Assembly (NCBI RefSeq): GCF_004784475.1
Contig: NZ_SRRT01000001.1
Coordinates: 372,001 to 436,000 of the forward strand
Source of the DNA: Streptomyces bauhiniae
Lineage (GTDB): Bacteria > Actinomycetota > Actinomycetes > Streptomycetales > Streptomycetaceae
Reading direction: 5' to 3'
DNA length: 64,000 nucleotides
The notes beneath the pieces are model-generated. The model ran no database searches and had not been told where the DNA came from. It saw nothing but the letters and a program-made list of their open reading frames with translations. Each line of letters begins with the position of its first letter. Position 1 is the stretch's first letter. The position numbers and the translations under genes are program-made. This document shows, piece after piece, positions 8,402 through 16,847 of the stretch.

Positions 8402-9082
8402 ATGAGCAACGCTGCAGAAATACCCATCCCATGCGAGGAACCCGTCTTCATCGTCGGCACCTCCGGGCGACTGCCGTTTCGCACCATCTGCGTGCTCGAA
8501 CTGGCAGCAGCAGAGATCACGAAGTACCAGCATAAGTGGAACGCCCTTCTCGGCGACCGGCTACGAATCCCTACATCAGGGCCATTACCGCACCCGAGCA
8601 GACTCGTCAAGGGTGAATTTGACATCCGCCTGCAGGCCGCCAACCCCAGGGCTGCGCGTGCGCTGGGTCATCAGTACGCCAGACAATTCACCGAGGCTCT
8701 GGCCGATTTCCCCAAGCTACTCATCACCCACATATCCAAGCGGCATTCCCGGCAGGCGGAGCAGGACGTGCTCGACTGGTTGTGCACTCGGCTCGCAGGA
8801 CGCCCCTCGGGATTCGCCCTCATCCATACCAGTCGCGGGATTACCTGGTACCGCCTCACTGCGGACGGTCCAGATCTTGAGCCCCTGCCCCCGGACTCAC
8901 CGACCTTGAGGGCTCTCCCTTGCCGTGTGACCGAGATCGAGCTGCTCCTGACACCCACAAAGCTCGGGGCTTACGCCGCTTATCAACATCGGTGCTACCC
9001 GAACATGAGCTGCAGGCCGCCCTGGCTTCCGCCAGAGTTGCCTTGGGCAGACGAGGATATCTCGGTAGAAATGTTGAAATAA
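8402..9082 (+). CDS. Hypothetical protein, 226 aa, island gene 2
   Basis: Not recognised. The ATG at 8402 has a good AGGAG at 8392-8396; an in-frame upstream start at 8309 lacks one. The protein is soluble, has no obvious catalytic motif and contains a His/Arg-rich middle (HISKRHSRQAEQDVLDWL). A strong terminator follows, so the 794-aa gene downstream is probably transcribed separately. Codon use is less GC3-extreme than in the core genes, in line with horizontal acquisition. Confidence 0.65.
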   Translation: MSNAAEIPIPCEEPVFIVGTSGRLPFRTICVLELAAAEITKYQHKWNALLGDRLRIPTSGPLPHPSRLVKGEFDIRLQAANPRAARALGHQYARQFTEALADFPKLLITHISKRHSRQAEQDVLDWLCTRLAGRPSGFALIHTSRGITWYRLTADGPDLEPLPPDSPTLRALPCRVTEIELLLTPTKLGAYAAYQHRCYPNMSCRPPWLPPELPWADEDISVEMLK

Positions 9083-9088
9083 CGACCA

Positions 9089-9115
9089 GGGTGGCGAGTT
9101 CATGACTCGCCACCC
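9089..9115 (+). terminator. Hairpin between island genes 2 and 3
   Basis: A perfect 11-bp stem (9089-9099 with 9105-9115) has a 5-base loop and starts 7 bases after the stop of the 226-aa gene. Confidence 0.7.
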
Positions 9116-9166
9116 TTCGTAATGACCACCGCAGGCCACTTCAGACCACATTGGAGATCTGTACCC

Positions 9167-11551
9167 ATGACCACCAGCAAACCCGCTGCTCTTTCCATCG
9201 ACGTCTCCTGGGGGACGGACACGATCCGGGTAACCAACATCTCGCCCCATCTCCCTGCCGACTCGGCGGACAGCCATGTCGCAGCGGTGACCGCGGCCGG
9301 CCGGGCCAATCCGAACACCTGGCTTCCGGACGCCTCGTGGGACGCCATAGCGCGTGCAACAACTCGTCCCGATGCACTGACAGTTCAGCTTCGTCCGGCG
9401 CCGGATGAGCCCTCTGGCCTCCTGATGGTCGAAAACGTCGAGGGGGCAACGCTGTGGTCGGCCGTCACCCGTGTCCTGCTGAGCGAGCTGTTCCCCGGTC
9501 CTCAGCCTCGTACCGGCATGGAGGTCTTGGAGGTACCCGATCCGCAGGTGCACGGGATTACCAGTGAAGGGCGTCCCAGTGCGATCGTGCAGTACCGCTA
9601 CGAGAACCTCGTCCATCTGCGGAACCACGTATGGCAGACCATCCACGCGACGCTGTCGCTCAACAGCTACGCGACCTCCATCCTCACGCGCTCCGTCACC
9701 CGCAACCTGATCACCCACCCTGTCGAGATCACCTTCGAGGACGGTACGGAGCCGATCCACGTTCTCGTCGTCCGTGACGGGATCACCCGGCTCGCCAGCG
9801 CTTGGGCGGTACTAGCCGGGCACGGTGCCGACCCCGCCGAGGTGGCCACCTTGGCCACTGACGCACTGCTCGGGAGGGCTTCCACAGCAGGGGTGGCCGC
9901 AGGGCCCGGTCTCGGGCAGCGGCTGACGGCCAGCCGGGCGCAGTGGCGCCAGGTACGGCGGCAGCAGTTCGACGGCGAGATGAAGGGGGCGACGCCCGGG
10001 CTCCAGGCCGCTCAGATCGCTCAGTCCTTCGTCGTTCCAGCACAGATCGCTGTCGGAGTCGAGGGCCATGACGGCCGGGTGCTGTCGCCGGAGGACATCT
10101 TCGACGACGCCATCCGCTCCGTACTGGCCTCGGTGCATGTCGAGTTCAAGCAGTGGGACGCAGCGGCCCAGAACGTCGAGGTCATCACCCGGGCCCTGAA
10201 GCGGATCATCCAGCAGGGAGACCCACGCTGGAACACAGCCGACCTCCAGGCGGTGTACGGCCTTGCCGTCGGCCGCATCCCCGTGACCGAGCTTCCGCAG
10301 GTCTTCGGAGACGAACCGGCCCCTCCCGGGACCGCCCTGTGGCGTGCCGTCTACCTGGTCAGCGCCCTGACCCAGCCGGACCTCCTCGAACTACTCAAGG
10401 ACCAGGCCAAGGCCATCAAGGGCGGCCAGCGTATGAGCATGAAGGGATTCGGTGAGCTGCTCGGACCGATCATCGACCTGCCCTGGCGCGGGAAGAAGAA
10501 GCTGGTCACTAAGCAGGCGCGCAACGCATGGAACAACGGCGGTGTGCTATCAGCCGACGTCACCCAGGGCTGGACTCCGGTCCCCACCGAGGACTTCACC
10601 ACGCTGATTGAACCAGCAATGAACGGCAACGACGACGCCCGCCGCACCCTCGCGGTGGCCGGCGGCGTCGCGTTGATCGCTGACAAGCTCCTGACCAGGA
10701 ATGTCGGCTCATCGCTGGGGGCCAGGAAGGAGAAGGGCGGAGTCCCCTTCCGTTCGGATGTGAACAAGGTCATCGAGGGACTCTCCAAGCCGACGAACGA
10801 ACTCGGCCTGTGGACCCTCGCGCTGGCCGCCAATACCTTCCGCAGCAACGACCTGCCCCAGAACTCCGTGCCCAAGCAGAGCCTCACAGGCAAGGAGTCG
10901 GTCGAATCCGACGAGCCGCCGTACATCTACTTCAAAGTCGACCTCGACGCGGAGGACCGTATCGCCGTCGACGCCGACGGCGTGCCGGTGCCGCTGTACG
11001 AGTGGGACGTCGTCGCCGCCTCGGACCCGGATCGCATGGCGAAGGTTGCGCCGCCGATGGTTGTCATCCCGCCTACGGCTCCGCCCGCGCCAAACGAGGG
11101 GACTAGGTCGACTAATGAGGCGGAGTCAGCACAGAGCGGGCCCCTCGTTGACGAATCCGGCGAGACGTCCGATGTGGCGGACTCCGGGACGCCACTGTTC
11201 CAGTACGGAACCATCGACGCAGGGGTCGGGACCGTGGTCGGAGCGTCGTTCCCCGGGCCCCGAGACGAGGACGTTCCGGTTCCGCCCAGCCAGCGCGCCG
11301 CCGCACACCGCAGGACCCTTCACCTCGGAGTGCAGGGCGCCCGAGACGCCCTCGACCACCTGCATGCACTGGAGCCGGAAGTCGGGGACCACACTCCGAT
11401 CGTCCCGGTGGACCAACTCGACCATCTGCACAAAATGCTGGTCGGCATCCTGACCGACGTGGAGAACCTGCGGCGCAGGACCGTGGAAGACCATGCGCTG
11501 GAGGAGGACAATTCGGAATCCGAGGATTCCCCGGAGACGCTCCTTGACTGA
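9167..11551 (+). CDS. Large hypothetical protein, 794 aa, possible ParB/Srx-like segment, island gene 3
   Basis: Not firmly recognised. I chose ATG 9167 (GGAG at 9153-9156); 9122 is in frame but has no ribosome-binding site. Around residues 175-215 the pattern hydrophobic-HPVEI-hydrophobic-VVRDGITRLASAW-VLAG resembles the ParB/sulfiredoxin-type fold, where a DG-x-x-R motif precedes an Ala-rich helix. That is a weak visual similarity only. The middle is helical and the last 170 residues are acidic and Pro/Ser-rich, ending in a possible coiled coil. No membrane segment. It ends just before the tRNA-like fragment at 11563, so it is a passenger gene at an element edge. Confidence 0.65.
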   Translation: MTTSKPAALSIDVSWGTDTIRVTNISPHLPADSADSHVAAVTAAGRANPNTWLPDASWDAIARATTRPDALTVQLRPAPDEPSGLLMVENVEGATLWSAVTRVLLSELFPGPQPRTGMEVLEVPDPQVHGITSEGRPSAIVQYRYENLVHLRNHVWQTIHATLSLNSYATSILTRSVTRNLITHPVEITFEDGTEPIHVLVVRDGITRLASAWAVLAGHGADPAEVATLATDALLGRASTAGVAAGPGLGQRLTASRAQWRQVRRQQFDGEMKGATPGLQAAQIAQSFVVPAQIAVGVEGHDGRVLSPEDIFDDAIRSVLASVHVEFKQWDAAAQNVEVITRALKRIIQQGDPRWNTADLQAVYGLAVGRIPVTELPQVFGDEPAPPGTALWRAVYLVSALTQPDLLELLKDQAKAIKGGQRMSMKGFGELLGPIIDLPWRGKKKLVTKQARNAWNNGGVLSADVTQGWTPVPTEDFTTLIEPAMNGNDDARRTLAVAGGVALIADKLLTRNVGSSLGARKEKGGVPFRSDVNKVIEGLSKPTNELGLWTLALAANTFRSNDLPQNSVPKQSLTGKESVESDEPPYIYFKVDLDAEDRIAVDADGVPVPLYEWDVVAASDPDRMAKVAPPMVVIPPTAPPAPNEGTRSTNEAESAQSGPLVDESGETSDVADSGTPLFQYGTIDAGVGTVVGASFPGPRDEDVPVPPSQRAAAHRRTLHLGVQGARDALDHLHALEPEVGDHTPIVPVDQLDHLHKMLVGILTDVENLRRRTVEDHALEEDNSESEDSPETLLD

Positions 11552-11562
11552 CCAGTAAAAGA

Positions 11563-11593
11563 GTCGAGGGCTCGAATCCCGCTGCCCCAACCA
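11563..11593 (+). repeat. Second type of tRNA 3'-end-like fragment (attachment-site candidate)
   Basis: The sequence reads like a T arm plus acceptor strand with CCA: GTCGAGGGCTCGAATCCCGC then TGCCCCAACCA. The T loop has C instead of the first T, so it is degenerate, and I cannot name the parent tRNA. No 5' half is nearby. It lies 96 bases from the C-terminal end of the integrase remnant, as expected for an attP/attL of that integrase. Confidence 0.5.
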
Positions 11594-11604
11594 TGACGCA
11601 CCAG

Positions 11605-11641
11605 GTCAGGACCAGTGCTGGAGACCAGAACTGGTCCTGAC
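11605..11641. terminator. Hairpin after the tRNA-like fragment
   Basis: A perfect 12-bp stem (GTCAGGACCAGT with ACTGGTCCTGAC) closes a 13-base loop. The arrangement of tRNA-like end, a CCAGGTCAGG stretch and hairpin is the same as at 7008-7102 and 26124-26215. Confidence 0.6.
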
Positions 11642-11688
11642 TTGCTGTAGGCCCCGTTTTAGGTGCCACGAGTGGCATGCTGTGCCTA

Positions 11689-12567
11689 CTACAACTCGGC
11701 TGGAACACGTGATACCCCGCGTGCCAGCAGGAGATCACTCAGTACGCGCACTGGTGACGTGGCACCCATGGCCAAACGTGCGTCGAGCGCTACCTCCCAC
11801 TGTTCGGTCAGCCCCAACATGAGGCGCTTACGCATGCCTTGGATGACGTGTGCGTAGCGCGCCGAGGCCGAGCCGTCGATGTGGCCCATGCGGTCGTCCA
11901 TGAGGACCTTCTCCGTACCGAGGTCCTCCATCACGGTTCGATGGGTGTGGCGCAGGCCGTGCGGAGTGAGGCCCTTGGCTATCGGGATCCAGCAGGAGTC
12001 AGCCCGCTCGCTGGCGCCGCGCCCCCTAGCCGGCACTCCTGGCCACGGCTCACCGAGCAGGGGCACGGGCCGCGCCTCCTGCGGGGCCTTCTTCGGGTAC
12101 CAGCCGGAGACCGCCGGGGTGAACAGCCAGGTGGCGAAGCCGTTTCGGCGCCAGTGGGAAGCGTGCTCCGGCAATGCGCCGCCTCGTACGAACCCGAGGT
12201 CCGCGATGGCCTGCTTCACCTTCACTCGGGTGGCTTCGGTGACGCGGTTGGGGTGGTTGAGGACGTTGGACACCGTGCCCGTGGAGACTCCGGCGCGGCG
12301 CGCGACGTCGACGAGCTTGGCGCCCTGATGGCCACCGGTGCGGGCCGCTCCGTGCCCTCGGAAGACGTAGGTCTTGCCGTGACACGGGCACGGTGCGGGT
12401 TTCGTGCGGGCGATGCGGTTGGCGACCAGCGCCGAAAGCCAGTCCATCGAGTCGATGGTGCGGTAGCTGTCGTCCTTCGGTGGGCAGCGCACCAGCTCGC
12501 CCGTGTCGAGTTCGTACAGCTGCCATTCGACGCGGACAGCCCCAAGACGGGCGAACTCGGTGTCCAG
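11689..12567 (-). pseudogene. Truncated tyrosine integrase with inserted LacI-type HTH
   Basis: Only the C-terminal two thirds of a site-specific integrase remain. Visible are the catalytic box II GLTPHGLRHTH, the following MGHIDGSASARYAHV with the nucleophilic Tyr, and the usual C-terminal helix. Between the start of the catalytic domain and box II sits a LacI-family helix-turn-helix (KLVDVARRAGVSTGTVSNVL then NHPNRVTE). The frame can be followed to about 12567, where a TGA occurs and the sequence switches to an unrelated gene on the other strand. The N-terminal arm-binding and core-binding regions are missing, so it should be inactive. I recall intact Streptomyces integrases with the same inserted segment, so the fusion itself is probably ancestral. 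Confidence 0.8.
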
Positions 12568-13430
12568 CGTTCAACGCGGTTCCCGTCGACCAGCGTGCAG
12601 GCCATCAGGTCACGGATCCGGCCCACGCCCTGCGCAAGGTGATGCTGGAGCACCACCACTGCACCGACGCCTGGATCGTGTTGTCCCACTCCGGCTTCGA
12701 CGAGGACCTGAAGCTCGCCGCCGCGTGCCCATTCGCGAACGTCATCTTCTCCGGTCACTGCCACAGCGACACCTACGGCCCCGTGCACATCGGCAACACC
12801 CTCGTCGTCAAGGGCCACGAGCTCGGCCTCGGATACGCCACCGCGGAGCCCGGCGGCAGCGGCTGGGGCGCCCGCGCGTGCGCCTTCCCGGACTCGGCCG
12901 CGGTCCCCGAGGGCCTCACCGCACTGCACGAAGAGATCAGCGTCATGGCACGGACACTGACGAGCCCACTCGGCACGGTGAACGAGCCTTACTGCAATGC
13001 CCCGTTGGACCGGCGCCGCCTCCTGGCCGAGATCGCCGGCCGCCTGCACTCCGGCCTCGGCGCGGACGCGGTCATCCTCAACGAGACCGCCCTGCGTTCC
13101 ACCCCGCTCGGCCACACCCTGACCCTCGGCGACCTGCTGTCCATCGAGCCCTTCGACAACCAGCTCGTCCACGCCTTCCTCCCCGACGAGTACGCCCAGG
13201 GCCACGACAAGCTGCTCGACCACCTCACCGAACGCGTCGGTCCGCTGGTCATCACGCCCGAGCCTCTGCCGTCCGCGATACGCAGCGTGCTGACCACCGA
13301 CTACCTCGCCGACAGCTACCTCGGCGGACGCACGCATCAAGCCGGACTGCGCCTGGGGCAGGCCGTACGAAGTGTCCTGTCCACACCCTTCCCCTCGGCT
13401 GCCGACCTCATCGAAGGAGGCGACCAATGA
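12568..13430 (+). pseudogene. 5'-truncated metallophosphoesterase / 5'-nucleotidase-like protein
   Basis: The coding sequence begins abruptly at the junction with the integrase remnant, without a start codon or ribosome-binding site. It contains LSHSGFDED and the calcineurin-like metal motif GHCHSD, followed by a C-terminal domain like that of 5'-nucleotidases (LNETALRSTPLGHTLTLGDL). The first half, with the D-x-H and GDxxD motifs, is missing. Its stop overlaps the first dCTP-deaminase-like gene (ATGA), so it was the upstream member of that operon. It is probably non-functional. Confidence 0.75.
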
Positions 13431-13966
13431 TCCTCACCGGACCCGAAATCACCGCCGCGAAACACGATGGCCGCCTGGTCATCAGCCCCTTCGAGCCGGA
13501 CCAGGTCAACCCCAACAGCTACAACGTCCGTCTCGGTCCGACGCTGCTGACCTACACCGCCACCGAGATCGACGCCCACCGCCCCAACCCCACCCACGAG
13601 GTCGAGATCGGTCAGGACGGCTACGTGCTCCAGCCCGGCGAGCTCTACCTGGGCCACACCATCGAGCACGTCGGCTCCAACACCTTCGTGCCGCTGCTGT
13701 TCGGCCGCTCCTCGGTCGGCCGACTGGGCCTGTTCGTCGAGATCACCGCCCCGATCGGAGACATCGGCTTTCACGGCCAGTGGACGCTGATGCTCTCCCC
13801 GATCCGCCCGTTACGCGTCTACGCGGGCATGAAGATCGGGCAGATCATGTTCTTCCTCTCCACCGGCGCCATCGACCTCTACCGCGGCAAGTACCAGGCC
13901 GCTGTGGGTGCCCAGTCTTCGGCTTACTGGCGCGACGTCACAAAACCTCGGACGGTGGCCTCGTGA
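13427..13966 (+). CDS. dCTP deaminase-like protein 1 (catalytic Glu replaced)
   Basis: A member of the dUTPase/dCTP-deaminase trimeric superfamily, 179 aa; the ATG has GAAGGAGG at 13413-13420. The motif FGRSSVGRLGL keeps the Ser and Arg equivalents of E. coli Dcd Ser111 and Arg115. In the next conserved block, APIGDIGFHGQWTLMLSP, the position of the catalytic Glu (Glu138 in E. coli, in VLEF) is Met. On its own it may therefore not deaminate dCTP. The next gene has the opposite pattern. The 4-base overlap with that gene suggests coupled synthesis and a heteromer. A conventional role would be dCTP to dUTP; the actual substrate is unknown. Confidence 0.85.
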   Translation: MILTGPEITAAKHDGRLVISPFEPDQVNPNSYNVRLGPTLLTYTATEIDAHRPNPTHEVEIGQDGYVLQPGELYLGHTIEHVGSNTFVPLLFGRSSVGRLGLFVEITAPIGDIGFHGQWTLMLSPIRPLRVYAGMKIGQIMFFLSTGAIDLYRGKYQAAVGAQSSAYWRDVTKPRTVAS

Positions 13967-14499
13967 TCCTCACTGGCCCCGCAATCGCCGCCGCCATTCA
14001 GACCGGCGAGATCACCATCGAGCCGTACGACCCCGCCCGGCTCTCCCCGAACGCCTACGACTGGCGTCTCGGCGACACACTCCGCGTCTGCGACGGTGAC
14101 CTCGACGCCGCCACCCCTACCGCATTCATCGAGCAGCCCATCCCCACCACCGGCCTGGTGTTGCAACCCGAGACGCTCTACCTCGGCGTCACGCTGGAGA
14201 AGACCGGTTCGGAGAAGTACGCACAGATGCTCAACGGCGACCGCACCATCGGCGCCCTCGGCATCTGGGTCCACGTCTCAGCCCCGCTCGGACACCAGGG
14301 TCACGCCATCCGCTGGACCCTGGAAATCCGGGCCGCCCGGCCCGTGCGTGTGTACCCCGGGATGACCTTCGGGAAGCTCGTCTTCCTCACGGCCTTCGGC
14401 GCCCCGGTCAGCTACCAGCAGCAACCCGCCAAGTACGCGTCGACGGACGGCATCGACATCTCCCGCCTCTACGAAGAGATTCCCGGGGGTGCCCTGTGA
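13963..14499 (+). CDS. dCTP deaminase-like protein 2 (Ser/Arg motif lost, Glu kept)
   Basis: A 178-aa paralogue of the preceding gene, starting at GTG 13963 inside its stop. Here the GRSS-x-x-R block has become NGDRTIGALGI, so Ser111 and Arg115 equivalents are gone, while RWTLEIR keeps the Glu. In this superfamily active sites are built at subunit interfaces, so the two proteins could form a mixed trimer with complementary halves. That is inference. The stop overlaps the glycosyltransferase start (GTGA), so the three genes form one translational unit. Confidence 0.83.
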   Translation: MILTGPAIAAAIQTGEITIEPYDPARLSPNAYDWRLGDTLRVCDGDLDAATPTAFIEQPIPTTGLVLQPETLYLGVTLEKTGSEKYAQMLNGDRTIGALGIWVHVSAPLGHQGHAIRWTLEIRAARPVRVYPGMTFGKLVFLTAFGAPVSYQQQPAKYASTDGIDISRLYEEIPGGAL

Positions 14500-15611
14500 G
14501 CTCCCGCTCGGCCGCCGCGCCGCTGGTCGCCACTGTCCTGGACCTGCCCGCCGGAAGCCCCGGCGGCAGCGTCGAGCTCTTCCTCGACCTCTACACGGGC
14601 GACCGCCCCCTCATCCCTGCACGCGCGTTCATGCTGGGCCCTTCGAATCCCAGACGCCTTCTCCCCGCTGGGCTCGACCTGCTGCCCGTGTCGGGGAAGT
14701 GTCTGGAGGGTTCCGCTTTCGGCCGCTACGTGGCGGCCCTGCGCAGGGCTCTCGCGATAGCGATCGACCCGGCCCAGATCGGCGTACTGCACCTGCAGCA
14801 CCTCGCGTTCGGTGCGGCTCCCGCCCTGATGCGGGCGCTCCCGCTGCATCCCCGCATCGCCTTAGTTCATGGCACGGACCTGATCTTCGCCGAGGCCCAC
14901 CGTGACCAGCTCCAAGTTCTGCGCGAGACCGCCAGGGCGGCCGACGCGATCGTCGTTCCGACGGGGGCGATGGCCGACCACCTCCTCAAGCTCGCCCCAC
15001 AGATCGACCGCCGGAAGGTCACCCGCATCCCCTGGGGCATCCCAGACCACCTGCTCACCGATCCGCTGGCACGACCCACCCGCAGGTCCTCCAGCCACCT
15101 ACGCCTGCTGTACGCGGGACGGCTGACCGCCGAGAAAGGTGTCGAGTCCCTGGTCAAAAGCGTGGCCCCGGTGCCAGGTGTTGAACTGAGCATCGCCGCC
15201 CCCAGAGCCCAGTTCCATGCCCTGACCCCGCTCCTGCAACGGGTCGGCGTAAGGGCCCGTTACCTCGGCTGGCTCCGCCGTCCACAGCTATGGAGAGCGT
15301 TCACCGAGCACGACGTACTGGTCATGCCGTCAACCACCCTGGAAGCCATGGGCCTGGTCGCACTGGAGGCCCAAGCCTGCGGGCTGCCCGTCCTCTACCA
15401 ACCCGTTCCCGGCCTCAACGAAGCCCTCGCCGCCTCCGGCGTCGCCACCGACTTCACCCACGCCGCCGCCCTGTCCCGTGACCTCGACCGGCTGCGTACC
15501 GCCCCCGGCCTGTTGCTCGCCCTGCGGCAGGCGGGCTACGCGAATGCCGCGCGCTATCCGCTCTCGGCGACCGCACGATCCCTGACCGAGCTCGGCCGCC
15601 AACTCGCCTGA
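14496..15611 (+). CDS. GT-B glycosyltransferase, GT4-like
   Basis: A 371-aa retaining glycosyltransferase of the GT-B fold. The N-terminal domain has a Gly-rich acceptor loop (PAGSPGGSVELFLDLY). The C-terminal donor domain starts at LLYAGRLTAEKG (near residue 203) and carries the E-x7-E motif in TTLEAMGLVALEAQACGLPV. No signal peptide or membrane segment, so cytosolic. The coupling to two dCTP-deaminase-like genes hints at a nucleotide-derived or nucleotide-sugar product rather than cell-wall glycan synthesis. Acceptor and donor are unknown. Confidence 0.82.
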   Translation: MSSRSAAAPLVATVLDLPAGSPGGSVELFLDLYTGDRPLIPARAFMLGPSNPRRLLPAGLDLLPVSGKCLEGSAFGRYVAALRRALAIAIDPAQIGVLHLQHLAFGAAPALMRALPLHPRIALVHGTDLIFAEAHRDQLQVLRETARAADAIVVPTGAMADHLLKLAPQIDRRKVTRIPWGIPDHLLTDPLARPTRRSSSHLRLLYAGRLTAEKGVESLVKSVAPVPGVELSIAAPRAQFHALTPLLQRVGVRARYLGWLRRPQLWRAFTEHDVLVMPSTTLEAMGLVALEAQACGLPVLYQPVPGLNEALAASGVATDFTHAAALSRDLDRLRTAPGLLLALRQAGYANAARYPLSATARSLTELGRQLA

Positions 15612-15704
15612 ACGGCCATCGAGCGGTCCGCCACGTCGCTGCCCGCCCCGCTCCGTGAACGTCACTACGCTGGCCGGCGGGATGCCCCAGCGAAGAGGGA
15701 GACC

Positions 15705-16769
15705 ATGACGTACGACATCGAACGCATCGAGGCCCTGCTCGACGAGGGCGTTCGCGACAAGGTGTACCCCGGCGCCGTGTGGGCCATCGGCGACGCCAAT
15801 GGCATCCGCGCCCAAGGCACCACTGGGGTCCTCGACCCCGACGAGCCGGACGTGCCGATGCGCGCCGACACCGTCTTCGACGCCGCCAGCCTCACCAAGA
15901 TCCTCGCCGTGTGGTCATGCATCGGCGCTCTGTGGGGGGACGGCGCCCTCGACCTGGACCAGCCGCTTGGCGGCTTCTGGCCCGAGGTCACCGGCCATCC
16001 GCTCGGAGCCGTTACCGCGCGGCAACTGCTGACGCACACCGCTGGCCTTCCGTTGAGGGCCCAACTGAAGAACCTCTACGGCACCAACAGGGAGGACATC
16101 CGCCGAGGCGTGCTGCACGAGCAACTTAACCGGTCACCAGGCGAGGCCGTTGAGTACACCGACCGGGCTGCCCTCATCCTCGGATACCTCGCTGAACATC
16201 TCTCTGGCCAGAGCTTGGACCAGCTGGCTGCTGTCCGCATCTGGCGACCACTGGGCATGGACAGCACCCGCTTCGGGCCACTACCCGATCAGATCGCAGA
16301 TCGCTGCGCCCCAACCGAGTACAACCGGGACACCGACACTCACCTCAAGGGAACCGCCCACGATTTCTCCGCGCGCCTCTTGGACGGCGTCTGCGGCATC
16401 GCTGGCGCTTTCACCGTCCTCGACGACCTCACCGTCTTCCTTCGCCACCTGCTGGACGTCGGTACCGCGCCGCGGCGCGCCGGATTCGGCCGCGGTTGGA
16501 GCACGACATCACTGACCGTCCAGACCGGCACGCTGACTCCCGTGCGTGGCCTGTTCTGGCACACCGCTCCTGGGACAGTTCTGGTCGATGACGTCTGGGT
16601 CCACTACGGATTCACTGGAACCGGCACATGGATCTCACCCCGCCAAGGCCGGTGGGCCGTACTGCTGACGAACAAGCTGTACTACACCCGTGACCGGCAG
16701 CCCTTGACCGACGTACGTAACGCCTTCCGTGGTCTGGCCTTTTCGCCGAATGAATCCCCATCTGTGTAA
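15705..16769 (+). CDS. Serine hydrolase, beta-lactamase/esterase (class C) family
   Basis: A 354-aa protein with the S-x-x-K motif in DAASLTK (Ser62, Lys65), a Tyr motif YTD near residue 147 (YxN in classical members) and a C-terminal H-x-G-like HYGFTGTGTW. No signal peptide, so it is probably a cytosolic esterase, transesterase or peptidase rather than a penicillin-binding protein. A GAAGAGGGAGA site precedes ATG 15705. It follows the glycosyltransferase after 93 bases and may belong to the same pathway. Confidence 0.85.
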   Translation: MTYDIERIEALLDEGVRDKVYPGAVWAIGDANGIRAQGTTGVLDPDEPDVPMRADTVFDAASLTKILAVWSCIGALWGDGALDLDQPLGGFWPEVTGHPLGAVTARQLLTHTAGLPLRAQLKNLYGTNREDIRRGVLHEQLNRSPGEAVEYTDRAALILGYLAEHLSGQSLDQLAAVRIWRPLGMDSTRFGPLPDQIADRCAPTEYNRDTDTHLKGTAHDFSARLLDGVCGIAGAFTVLDDLTVFLRHLLDVGTAPRRAGFGRGWSTTSLTVQTGTLTPVRGLFWHTAPGTVLVDDVWVHYGFTGTGTWISPRQGRWAVLLTNKLYYTRDRQPLTDVRNAFRGLAFSPNESPSV

Positions 16770-16847
16770 CTCAGTCCCTCTGCACCGGCAATGCTCCGCA
16801 CTCCCGCACGCGCCTCGGTTGTCAGAGGCGGGTGCCATGCTTCCTGG

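Noticed and set aside
11563..11593. Naming the parent tRNA of this fragment
   Set aside because: The T loop is degenerate and no 5' half exists, so any anticodon assignment would be a guess.
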